64,000 nt of DNA from Pseudoalteromonas peptidolytica (GTDB lineage: Bacteria > Pseudomonadota > Gammaproteobacteria > Enterobacterales > Alteromonadaceae). The stretch's first letter is position 1, and every line of letters begins with the position of its first letter. The DNA is taken from NCBI RefSeq assembly GCF_012641745.1, contig NZ_WEHZ01000002.1, forward strand, positions 213,624-277,623, given 5' to 3'. The notes under the pieces are model-generated. The model ran no database searches, was not told the origin of the DNA, and worked only from the letters and a program-made list of their open reading frames with translations. The position numbers were made by a program, and so were the translations under genes. Below are positions 18,580-26,259 of this stretch, piece after piece.

Positions 18580-18759
18580 TTATGCTTTTGCTTCTACAGG
18601 TTGTGTGTCGTCAAATAGACGCAGGGCAGCAAACTCATCGTCAACTACTACGTGCTCGTAGCTGAACCAATATCTTGTAGTGACAAACAAGCCACTAAGC
18701 ACAAGCCAAAATTGTCCCGTATTAGTAGTGCAATCCATAAAATAGGCTGTTATCGCCAT
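18580..18759 (-). CDS. Possible small membrane protein, unknown
   Basis: 59 residues starting MAITAYFMDCTTNTGQFWLV, with one hydrophobic segment (FWLVLSGLFVTTRYWF) and an acidic tail. The composition looks protein-like, but no convincing ribosome-binding site precedes the ATG and I recognise no family. It lies between arfA and a hypothetical gene. Treat as tentative. Confidence 0.3.
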   Translation of the reverse strand: MAITAYFMDCTTNTGQFWLVLSGLFVTTRYWFSYEHVVVDDEFAALRLFDDTQPVEAKA

Positions 18760-18846
18760 AATCAAGTGTAAAGCACGTATTGAAGGCTTGGAATGTGAAG
18801 CTTGCGGCGCAGGGTGTCCCCCGCGCCATCACGTTAGTTTATGAAG

Positions 18847-19596
18847 TTAAAGTTCTACGTTTTGCCATTTTAAAAGTAGCTTTAAGGTCGACCCACCTAT
18901 ACTCCCTGCTTCTGATAGCCCATAATGGATCATAGCCGCGTTTTGGTATGATAATGATATACCCAAGAGATAGTCTTTGACACCGTCTTGACACTCTGTT
19001 TCTTCATCACCATCATAATCTGAGCATTGTAAGTATAAGCCATCAATTAACGGCACAAAATAAGAGTCAAAGTGATCAGATAAGTCAACTAAGTATGACT
19101 CGATTAGCAGTTTCGAAGCATGCTCCACTGCTGCTAACGTACTTGCTTGATCCCAACAACGCTGCCACACTCTCGGGTAATCAACTTCTTTGTTTTCTAA
19201 TAAAGTAATAAACTCATCATAGCTGCCATTGATGTCGAGCATTACTTGTGTGTCGTCATAACTCGTGCAATTTTGAGGGTTATTGATCGTATCAAAAATG
19301 GTGACTTTTAACTTTGAATTGTAACTAGTTCGGGCGGGATTATATGATGAGGATAATCTTTTCCAGAGCGGCAAAAGTGTGCCTAAACGTACCGGATAAA
19401 AATCATGGTCAATTGCTACTCCTTTCTCATCAAGCCAATGAACAATATCTAACGCTTCTCGATAGCGGCCAGACTCATATAAGTAATTAGCTTCATCTAG
19501 CTTTGCTTGTAGTTGCTGGTTGATGTCGTTGGCGTGTGCAAAACCGCTAAGCGCGCTGGTGATAATAAAAGCGCCGGTGGTTAACAGTTTTTTCAT
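18847..19596 (-). CDS. Secreted/periplasmic hypothetical protein with a TPR-like start
   Basis: 249 residues with a clear signal peptide (MKKLLTTGAFIITSALSGFAHA). The mature N-terminus, LQAKLDEANYLYESGRYREALDI, reads like one tetratricopeptide helix pair. The rest is acidic with several cysteines (for example LQCSDYDGDEETEC) that could form disulfides in the periplasm. A good AAGGAG precedes the ATG. I recognise no specific family. It stands alone on the minus strand. Confidence 0.7.
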   Translation of the reverse strand: MKKLLTTGAFIITSALSGFAHANDINQQLQAKLDEANYLYESGRYREALDIVHWLDEKGVAIDHDFYPVRLGTLLPLWKRLSSSYNPARTSYNSKLKVTIFDTINNPQNCTSYDDTQVMLDINGSYDEFITLLENKEVDYPRVWQRCWDQASTLAAVEHASKLLIESYLVDLSDHFDSYFVPLIDGLYLQCSDYDGDEETECQDGVKDYLLGISLSYQNAAMIHYGLSEAGSIGGSTLKLLLKWQNVEL

Positions 19597-19930
19597 TTTG
19601 CTCTACTCCTTAGTAAAAAATGAATGGGTAGTTCTCTACCACAATTAGGATTGCTTGCGTGAGGTATTGAGATTCCTTCCACGTTGCAAGCAAATATATA
19701 GAGCAAAATATGCACCAAAATTATGATTAAGGTGTTTTTGTTTTCCAATGGCGATTACGACTTAAAACGAAGAGTCCAGCAGGTGTAGACTTACTGCAAA
19801 AGAACATAGAAGTTAAATTGCAAGTCCATAAAGAAATTAAATCAGCTAATGTCAATCGGACATCTGCCGCTAACTTCAATGTAAATACAGTTGGAGGAAT
19901 AGTTTCCTCCATTCAGCTAGTTCAGCTCAC
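19597..19930. other. Intergenic region, no gene supported
   Basis: 334 bases between two minus-strand genes. A 61-codon minus frame (19727-19912) exists but has only a weak ribosome site and no recognisable features. No repeat copy, hairpin terminator or operator was recognised. Confidence 0.4.
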
Positions 19931-20485
19931 TTAGCTTGAAACGAGGCAACGGACACTGGGGGTTTCACCAGGTTCGATGATATTAATATTGACCTCTGTT
20001 AAGTCGCCTATTATAGGTTTTAGCGCCTTATCAAAACGATTTGCTGCGGCTTCGATTTTTTCGGCATAGTCACCAATAGCATCAAAACTGTCGCTATGAT
20101 TTTCAATTATTGCTTCAATCTGCTTGGCCTTTTCTTCTTGTTTAGCCAATAACGCTTTATTGATCACAAGTTGACTGTCGTCTTCTCGTATAGCTTCTAT
20201 ACTAATGGCCTCTATTTCTTTGCTCAGCAGTGTAAGCTTGTCCTCAATATCTCTTATTGGTAACTCTTTAGCTGACATGTCACGCTCTGCCGCTTTAAGT
20301 GCTTTATATGCACCAACCTGCTCGGAGTCCATGGTGTGTTTGATTATTGGGATACAGTCTTGGTAAGCGATAAGCTGATAGCTGCCTTGTGTTTGCACCT
20401 CAGTTGGATTTGCTTTGGAGTAGCCAACGCAGGCACTCAACGCCAGTGTTACCGAAATAATGAGTATTGATTTTGTGGTTTTCAT
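19931..20485 (-). CDS. Lipoprotein with a helical, coiled-coil-like body
   Basis: 184 residues. The N-terminus MKTTKSILIISVTLALSACV carries a type II signal peptide with lipobox LSAC, so it is likely lipid-anchored. The body is rich in Glu, Lys, Ala and Ile (for example ISIEAIREDDSQLVINKALL and AKQIEAIIENHSD) and is predicted helical. I chose ATG at 20485, which has GAGGTG eight bases upstream; the open frame extends 30 codons further without family-like sequence. Function unknown. It is downstream of nothing obvious. Confidence 0.7.
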   Translation of the reverse strand: MKTTKSILIISVTLALSACVGYSKANPTEVQTQGSYQLIAYQDCIPIIKHTMDSEQVGAYKALKAAERDMSAKELPIRDIEDKLTLLSKEIEAISIEAIREDDSQLVINKALLAKQEEKAKQIEAIIENHSDSFDAIGDYAEKIEAAANRFDKALKPIIGDLTEVNINIIEPGETPSVRCLVSS

Positions 20486-20602
20486 AAGCACCTCAAAGGG
20501 AAAAGTCTGATGTACAGAATTAGTCGTGGTACAGTTTGAAAAGGTTGATTTTAGATGTGCAAGTATTAGTAACAAAATATGAATCGGGCAGTGAGCTTAG
20601 GG

Positions 20603-21337
20603 TTATTGACCACTCTTATCGGGTGCTTGGCCTTGGTGCTGTGCAATTTCTTCGGCGTATTTGGCTTTAACTAGTTCAACATAATGGTTGAGGTTTTTAT
20701 CAGGGCTAACAGCATAGGTCAGCTCATTTTTATTTATCGCAGTGATACGATCCAAACGAAACTCGCGGTAGTCGCTGCGTAATTGACAAAATGCGATGAG
20801 TGTCCACTTACCACCCCAATAGACTAATCCAAGTGGCTCGATAACGCGCTGAGAGTGTTGCTGTAAGGCATCTTTATAGTCAAGGGTTACACATCGCTGA
20901 GTTTCGATGGCCGCTCTGAGCTTGGCACTAAACGATTGCTGTTGTGGCCCATGTTTAAAGCTAGATACCAAATAGGGAGAGTGTTCGTGTTGTTGCTTAA
21001 GATGCGCAGGTAGTACAGCTTCTATCTTGGCAATGGCTGATTTTGCATGGGCGCTTAGTTCGGGATCCGTCCAAGCACTGACCATTTTACTGCCAAGCAA
21101 GAGTGCTGTTAATTCGTCATAACTAAACATCATAGGAGGAAGCGGGTAATCGGCAATGACATAGCCGATACCAGCTTCCCCTTCAATTGGCACGCCAGAA
21201 CTTTGTAAGTCCTGAATATCGCGATAAATCGTACGCTCCGATACGCTAAAGTGAGCGGCTAACGATTTGGCTGTTACAGCTAATCGCCGACCCTTGAGCA
21301 AATTCACTAGCTGGAAGAGGCGTTCGGATTTATGCAC
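20603..21337 (-). CDS. YafY-type HTH/WYL-domain transcriptional regulator
   Basis: 244 residues. The N-terminal winged helix (about 1-60) contains LAAHFSVSERTIYRDIQDLQ, a DeoR-like DNA-binding signature. A central and C-terminal WYL domain follows, with RVIEPLGLVYWGGKWTLIAF and YREFRLDRI. WYL domains sense small molecules or nucleic acids and often control a neighbouring gene. The start is GTG 21337 with AAAGGAAAA upstream. The 105-aa gene immediately upstream on the same strand (28-base gap) is the most likely target or partner. Confidence 0.88.
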   Translation of the reverse strand: MHKSERLFQLVNLLKGRRLAVTAKSLAAHFSVSERTIYRDIQDLQSSGVPIEGEAGIGYVIADYPLPPMMFSYDELTALLLGSKMVSAWTDPELSAHAKSAIAKIEAVLPAHLKQQHEHSPYLVSSFKHGPQQQSFSAKLRAAIETQRCVTLDYKDALQQHSQRVIEPLGLVYWGGKWTLIAFCQLRSDYREFRLDRITAINKNELTYAVSPDKNLNHYVELVKAKYAEEIAQHQGQAPDKSGQ

Positions 21338-21365
21338 GAATTTTCCTTTTTAAAAGATGTAGTGC

Positions 21366-21683
21366 TTATCCACTACATTGAGTTTGAGTGACGATATGGC
21401 TTCGACTAATGGAGACACTTTCACTGTTTGTATACAGCATTAGTCGCTTACATACTTCAGTGGTTGGGAATTGTTCAGATACTGCTTGCGCATGTGCTAA
21501 TGATTGCCAATAGAATACATCGATATATTCATCGGTTTGGTCATCTTTACTGAGTGACCGATATAGCAGCCCAGGCTGTTGCTCAATCCATGGAGCAAAG
21601 TCAGTGTTAACACGCATTAAATCCTGCTCTGTTGCGCTAATAGCTAATTTAAATTTTACGATCTCTACGATATGTTGTTGCAT
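21366..21683 (-). CDS. Small ferredoxin-fold (ABM-like) protein
   Basis: 105 residues with a pattern of beta strand, helix and strand: HIVEIVKFKLAISATEQDLM, then GLLYRSLSKDD, then YIDVFYWQSLAHAQAVSEQF. This fits the dimeric alpha-beta-barrel (antibiotic-biosynthesis-monooxygenase-like) fold, in which many members have no known substrate. AGGAG precedes the ATG. It is co-oriented with, and 28 bases ahead of, the WYL regulator, so the pair is probably one transcript. Confidence 0.6.
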   Translation of the reverse strand: MQQHIVEIVKFKLAISATEQDLMRVNTDFAPWIEQQPGLLYRSLSKDDQTDEYIDVFYWQSLAHAQAVSEQFPTTEVCKRLMLYTNSESVSISRSHIVTQTQCSG

Positions 21684-21861
21684 AGTACGTCTCCTATTAA
21701 GTTCGTAGAGCAGTAAATCATGGGGCTGTGTCAGGGAGTGTCAGTAGTGTTCAAATATACAGTATTATAGATAAGATACCAAACATGTACTGATATACAC
21801 TATGAGTGACTAGGTTCAAACTATATCGAGTCGTCAAGTTCTATTAAACAGGAGTTGCACA

Positions 21862-22260
21862 ATGGATCATCAACAAGTACATGATTACTTACTAGCCAAG
21901 CCTTGTACCAGTGTAAGTCAGCCTTTTGGTGAAGGTGTTGATGTGTATAAAGTAAAGGACAGAATGTTTGCGACGTTGGCGCTTGGTAAAATGGGTAAAG
22001 AAGATGACGAGCATCGCCATTGGCGCGTAAATCTCAAATGCGATCCTGATGAAGCACAAGCGCTGCGAGATATTTTTAGTGCGGTGTTACCGGGTTACCA
22101 CATGAATAAAAAACTTTGGAACACGGTGATGCTTGATGGATCCATTCCAACTGGAGAACTTGAACGGATGATGGATAACTCATTTCACCTTGTGGTCGAA
22201 AAAATGCCGAAAAAATGCCGAAAAAACAGCAAAAAGATATATGGGGTTGAACATAGCTAG
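21862..22260 (+). CDS. MmcQ/YjbR family protein
   Basis: 132 residues of the MmcQ/YjbR family, a CyaY-like fold with a proposed DNA-binding role. Diagnostic pieces are VSQPFGEGVDVYKVKDRMFA, HRHWRVNLKCDPDEA and LPGYHMNKKLWNTVMLDGS. ATG 21862 follows AGGAG. The C-terminus (after VVEKMPKK) is altered by an 11-bp tandem duplication at 22197-22218. The present frame reads CRKNSKKIYGVEHS, whereas removing one unit gives KKQQKDIWG and a nearby stop. It is convergent with acpH. Confidence 0.88.
   Translation: MDHQQVHDYLLAKPCTSVSQPFGEGVDVYKVKDRMFATLALGKMGKEDDEHRHWRVNLKCDPDEAQALRDIFSAVLPGYHMNKKLWNTVMLDGSIPTGELERMMDNSFHLVVEKMPKKCRKNSKKIYGVEHS
22197..22226 (+). repeat. 11-bp tandem duplication at the yjbR 3' end
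   Basis: The unit CGAAAAAATGC is present twice exactly (22197-22207 and 22208-22218), followed by a partial third CGAAAAAA. Because 11 is not a multiple of three, it shifts the reading frame of the last codons. Confidence 0.9.
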
Positions 22261-22263
22261 CTA

Positions 22264-22851
22264 TCAGTGCAGTTCACCCTGAACATCACTGATATGTGCA
22301 ATGAGCTGTGGGAAGAAGGTGTTGAACCCGCTTTCAAGTTCTTGATAATGCTTGTTTATGTCAGCTTCGCTGCCTGTAAATTGGTTAGCAAAACGAATGC
22401 GCCTTGCAATGTTATCCAGCGCCAGACCAACACCTGAAACAGACTCATAAGTTGCAAACCAGTCATGTGTTGTCATTGCCGTTACAACGCGCTGCATGTT
22501 GGTTGGCATAGCACCTAAACTGTCTTGGAGTAAGGCGAAGCGGCTACGTTTGAATTGATGTAGAGGTGTTGTATGAAAGCTGTCCCAATACTTAATTAAA
22601 AAATGGTCATACAATACGTCTATGGCTATCCCTGCAAAGCGACGGCGTGATGGCGAAAAAAGTTGTTTCGCAGCTCTGGTTATTGCATGACTATCAGTGA
22701 ACTTATCGACTTGAATGTGGGTTTTCAGACCTTGCTGCACAGCGTTTGGCAGCATCTTTACATCAACACCTTTTTGAAAGTCGCCAAGTAGATTACCAAA
22801 GCATGATGCGCCTGTGGGTTTAGCAAAGTACAAGTGCGCCAAATAGTTCAT
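22264..22851 (-). CDS. acpH: Acyl carrier protein phosphodiesterase
   Basis: Removes the 4'-phosphopantetheine arm from holo-ACP. 195 aa against 193 in E. coli. It starts MNYLAHLYFAKPTG and has GNLLGDFQKG, HIQVDKFTDSHA and GIAIDVLYDHFLIKYW, the histidine/aspartate pattern of the DUF479/HD-like family. I chose ATG at 22851, with GAAGG upstream; the frame is open for 30 further codons that do not match the family. It converges with the yjbR gene, with the two stops only 3 bases apart. Confidence 0.9.
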   Translation of the reverse strand: MNYLAHLYFAKPTGASCFGNLLGDFQKGVDVKMLPNAVQQGLKTHIQVDKFTDSHAITRAAKQLFSPSRRRFAGIAIDVLYDHFLIKYWDSFHTTPLHQFKRSRFALLQDSLGAMPTNMQRVVTAMTTHDWFATYESVSGVGLALDNIARRIRFANQFTGSEADINKHYQELESGFNTFFPQLIAHISDVQGELH

Positions 22852-23012
22852 GGAAGCCTTCTCAGTTATGTTGCTGTGAACAGGGTAACTCATTGAGCCG
22901 GATTTAAGAAGATAAGAGGGGGTTAATTCAGTCAGGGGCAATCTACGTTAGATTAAGCTGGGGTCATAACATAATCTGAGTTTCAGGTTCCACCGTAAAC
23001 AGGGAGCGCATA

Positions 23013-23594
23013 ATGGCAGTTAAGACTAAATTGAAGCAAAAGACTAAGCGACTGGTCGAATCAAAAAATATGCTTAACGGGCTCACCGTTGCATCCTTTT
23101 TAGAGTCAACTATCGTGCCCATTCCCCTCGAGGCAGTGATGGTGCCGCTGATGCAAGCAAGGCGAGAAAAGCTGTGGCTAATTGCGCTAATGGCGACAGT
23201 TGGATGTGTGATTGGTGCCCTATTTGGTTATGCATTGGGTTATTATTTATTTGATGTAGTGGGGGATTCTGTTATTGAGCTGCTGTCGAGTCAGTCTCAA
23301 TTTGAGCAAGTGAAAGCGCAGATGCAAAGTCAGGGATTTTGGTTTGTGCTGACCTTAGGCATAGCACCAATACCGTTTCAGATTGCCATGTTAGCAGCAG
23401 GTGCTACTAAATTTTCACTCTTACAATTTCTAATTGCAACTTGTATTGCCCGTTCACTGCGCTATTTTGGTTTGGCGGCGGTCGTTTACTTTGCAGGTGA
23501 TCAGGCAGAAAAGCTAATCAAAAAGCATAAAATAAAAGCCGTTATTTTTACAACGGCTATGGTGCTGTTGGCTTGGTGGATAGCCAGTCGTTAA
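23013..23594 (+). CDS. DedA/VTT-domain membrane protein (YqaA-like)
   Basis: 193 residues with the SNARE-associated/VTT fold of the DedA superfamily. It has a re-entrant FLESTIVPIPLEAVMVPLM, a glycine-rich helix GCVIGALFGYALGYYLF and the second half TLGIAPIPFQIAMLAAGAT. DedA proteins are implicated in undecaprenyl-phosphate or phospholipid flipping, though this subfamily is uncharacterised. CAGGGAGCG precedes the ATG. It stands between two minus-strand genes. Confidence 0.82.
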   Translation: MAVKTKLKQKTKRLVESKNMLNGLTVASFLESTIVPIPLEAVMVPLMQARREKLWLIALMATVGCVIGALFGYALGYYLFDVVGDSVIELLSSQSQFEQVKAQMQSQGFWFVLTLGIAPIPFQIAMLAAGATKFSLLQFLIATCIARSLRYFGLAAVVYFAGDQAEKLIKKHKIKAVIFTTAMVLLAWWIASR

Positions 23595-23597
23595 TCA

Positions 23598-24656
23598 TTA
23601 ATGCTTTCGATATAAAAATTTAGACTCATGTTGTGAGCGCGCAAACATCAAAAAATCATTGCTTAATGTCAATGGGGTTGATGCGAGCGTTTTATACTGC
23701 TGATAAAAATTATTTGGAACGTCGGCGCGTTTCAATAATGTGAGCGCGGCTTTTCCCTTTTGTGCATACTCTCTGTAATCTTTGGACTTATTTAGCAGTT
23801 GAATATAAGCAAGGTAAAAAGGCTCAAACTCGGCATGTCTTGCAGAGCCTGTCTGCTTTAACATGAGATCAATGTTGTACAGCAGCTCGCTTTGGTGCTG
23901 CATTGTCTCAATTAACTTATTTTGATCTTGGCGGATCATTGAAGCTACTACTCGCTCCTCAAAGTTATTAAGCTGCTCTGTCACTGTGTGGTGGAGCCGT
24001 ACAAATTGCTCTGCATGTCGCTTACTCAATTGTTGTTGGAGGTTGCGCAACAGCACACTTTCCTGTTTGCCCAACAGATTAATCTGAGCTCTCGCTTCTG
24101 CCAGCACCGTTTGGTAAGCTAATTTGTCCCTGTTGTCTTCTGGGATCGCCTCAATCTGCTTTTTGATTGCTTGAATATGCGTGTTGATCAGCGAGAGTTT
24201 TTCATTAACTTCAATAATGTTCCACTTACTGGGTGGTTGGTTAAAAAAACCATGAAGTGTCATTTTTTCTTGGCTAGCTTGTGTGTGTAGTTTCACCAAT
24301 ACATCGATCAATTCAGTCAGTGGGTAATCTGTAGATAATGCGCGCAGTAAATTATCCGCTTGTAGTGAGTTATTAATACTTTTTGATTGTGCCGCTTTTA
24401 TTTGAGCCGTAACGATATCTGCGCTTTCATAAGCTGTTTTTGCATCTAATAGCAAAGCAAAAGCCTGTTGTGTTTCTTCGTATACCGCTTGCCATGTGGC
24501 GCTATCGTACCCACTGAGCGTTTTAAGTGCATTTGCCTGTGCTTCTATGTCTCTTTGTTGTTGGGCATGGTTAAGCGCGTGTTCGGTTTTTGTTATTTCG
24601 GCCGGTGTACAAGCCACGAGCGCTGCGAAACAAAGGGCAGGGAGTAGTTGCTTCAT
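23598..24656 (-). CDS. Lipoprotein with long helical body, unknown
   Basis: 352 residues. The type II signal peptide MKQLLPALCFAALVACTP has lipobox LVAC. The rest is almost wholly helical and Gln/Lys/Glu/Leu-rich, with likely coiled coils (LLGKQESVLLRNLQQQLSKR and NLIETMQHQSELLYNIDLML-type heptads). No catalytic motif seen. Its stop lies 3 bases from that of the convergent DedA-like gene. Function unknown. Confidence 0.65.
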   Translation of the reverse strand: MKQLLPALCFAALVACTPAEITKTEHALNHAQQQRDIEAQANALKTLSGYDSATWQAVYEETQQAFALLLDAKTAYESADIVTAQIKAAQSKSINNSLQADNLLRALSTDYPLTELIDVLVKLHTQASQEKMTLHGFFNQPPSKWNIIEVNEKLSLINTHIQAIKKQIEAIPEDNRDKLAYQTVLAEARAQINLLGKQESVLLRNLQQQLSKRHAEQFVRLHHTVTEQLNNFEERVVASMIRQDQNKLIETMQHQSELLYNIDLMLKQTGSARHAEFEPFYLAYIQLLNKSKDYREYAQKGKAALTLLKRADVPNNFYQQYKTLASTPLTLSNDFLMFARSQHESKFLYRKH

Positions 24657-24720
24657 GTCGTTATTGTTTTGTATTCCTTTTTCCTAACGTTAGCATCATC
24701 ACCGTAACGGAGCAATATTC

Positions 24721-26205
24721 CTAAATCGGGTATGTATTTCGATATTTGCCTACACTGGAGTTATTTAATGGCTGTCTGATCTGCATTTTGCTGGCTGTTG
24801 CTGAGTAATAACCCTGCTTATAAAAGTGAAGTGCATTGTCTTGCCAATCCAATTCGAGAAAGTGACAAAGCGATTGCATAGTCAATCGGGGCGCTTCTAC
24901 TAGCGATTCATAATTCACCAATTTAATTTGAGTCGGATGCTTTTGTGTGGCTTTTTGCAAAAACGCATAAGTATCATCATACATAGTTTGAATATCTTGT
25001 ATCCGGTACGAGTAGCAATGAAAGGGGCTGCTCGTTTGATAGAGTTGACGGAAGTTTGCGATACAAGTATCTGTTCTGTCTCGCTTCATCACGACAAACT
25101 TTGCGCGTGGAAACGCCTTAGCAAGCAAATCGATAAAGAAAAAATGAAATGGCTGTTTGTCTATAAAACGTTTGTCACCATCAACGGATTGCGCGCTAAA
25201 GAGACGATATTGCTCAATGGCGTTAGCCTCTTCATAGGCGCGGCTGAGGTGTTGAATATTGCTGTTATAATCATGACAAAATCTAAGTGCTTGAGGCAAT
25301 ATACTGGTCTCTCCCAGTGGCTGTAACAGCAGTTGCGCTAAAATTTGCTCCATCAGACTGGTGCCTGAGCGCGGCAGCCCAACGACAAATATTGGTGCAA
25401 GTGACCGCTCTGGTGCAAATTCAATAGGTTTGTCGAGAAGTTTACTAAGTGCTTGAAAGTAATCCGTCATCTGTTTAGGTGAATAGGAAATCTCAGCACT
25501 GATCGCTTGCTTACTGGCAATAAAGCTTTGCCATGCCTTGGGATAATTTTCTTGCTTTTCGTATTCGAGTGCCAGTGCATGGTGAAGCCGCTGTAATGCA
25601 AGTGGTGTAGTTTGCGCTGTTATCTCAGTAGCTAATTGAGTGATGCGAGTCGGTGCTAATTCCACAGGAGCAAGCTCTGAGTAGGCTAACTGGCACTTTG
25701 CATTACTTGAGTTTGCTTGCACTAAAGAGGCAAGCAGCGTCCGCGCTTGAGCTAATTCACCAGACATTTTCAAGTGTATTGCATAGTTTATCGCGATTTC
25801 AGGGCTGTGCGGTGCGTGTGTGTAGGCACGGTTAAAATGCCAACCAGCGTCAGTATATTGATTTAATCTCAGTAAGATATTTGCAAGCGTATCGTGCTCT
25901 GACCCCGACAATTGTGTGCAGCCTAGCAAATGCTGTATATAGCGCTTTGCAGCTGATGGTGATTGTGTAAACAGCGCAAGTTTGGCAGCGCTCAGAGAAT
26001 AAAGGGCACAGGGAAATAAACTTAAGCACTTATCGTAAATTTTTTGCGCTTTATTGAGGTTGCCAAGAGTCATATTCAACTCGGCCAATAAAGCGTACGC
26101 TTGGTGGTCATTGGCATTGGTATTGATGCGAGCGACTAATGCGTGATGCGCTACTTGAAATTGGCGCTGTTGAATGTAGCTTTGGATCTGATTGTATGGT
26201 GTCAT
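24721..26205 (-). CDS. TPR-containing sulfotransferase
   Basis: About 494 residues. The N-terminal half (about 1-240) is built of tetratricopeptide repeats (for example HALVARINTNANDHQAYALL, MTLGNLNKAQKIYDKCLSLF). The C-terminal half is a PAPS-dependent sulfotransferase with the 5'-phosphosulfate loop FVVGLPRSGTSLMEQIL and the later KFVVMKRDRTDTCIANFRQ for 3'-phosphate binding. Such proteins may sulfate tyrosines or small molecules; the substrate here is unknown. I chose ATG 26205. It has no clear ribosome site, and a strong hairpin sits 11 bases upstream. It is second in a transcript behind a TonB receptor gene. Confidence 0.87.
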   Translation of the reverse strand: MTPYNQIQSYIQQRQFQVAHHALVARINTNANDHQAYALLAELNMTLGNLNKAQKIYDKCLSLFPCALYSLSAAKLALFTQSPSAAKRYIQHLLGCTQLSGSEHDTLANILLRLNQYTDAGWHFNRAYTHAPHSPEIAINYAIHLKMSGELAQARTLLASLVQANSSNAKCQLAYSELAPVELAPTRITQLATEITAQTTPLALQRLHHALALEYEKQENYPKAWQSFIASKQAISAEISYSPKQMTDYFQALSKLLDKPIEFAPERSLAPIFVVGLPRSGTSLMEQILAQLLLQPLGETSILPQALRFCHDYNSNIQHLSRAYEEANAIEQYRLFSAQSVDGDKRFIDKQPFHFFFIDLLAKAFPRAKFVVMKRDRTDTCIANFRQLYQTSSPFHCYSYRIQDIQTMYDDTYAFLQKATQKHPTQIKLVNYESLVEAPRLTMQSLCHFLELDWQDNALHFYKQGYYSATASKMQIRQPLNNSSVGKYRNTYPI

Positions 26206-26216
26206 CGCAATATACA

Positions 26217-26242
26217 AGAGAGTGAAGGCGGCCTCACTCTCT
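26217..26242 (-). promoter_or_regulatory. mRNA hairpin between the TonB receptor and sulfotransferase genes
   Basis: AGAGAGTGA and TCACTCTCT pair perfectly (9 bp) and extend through GG/CC. In the minus-strand transcript the structure lies between the receptor stop and the sulfotransferase start. No T-run follows it, so it looks more like a processing, stabilising or translation-control element than a full terminator. Confidence 0.65.
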
Positions 26243-26259
26243 ATCTTGGTTTTTACTGA

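Noticed and set aside
19727..19912. 61-codon minus-strand frame
   Set aside because: Weak ribosome site, no recognisable motif, in an intergenic gap.
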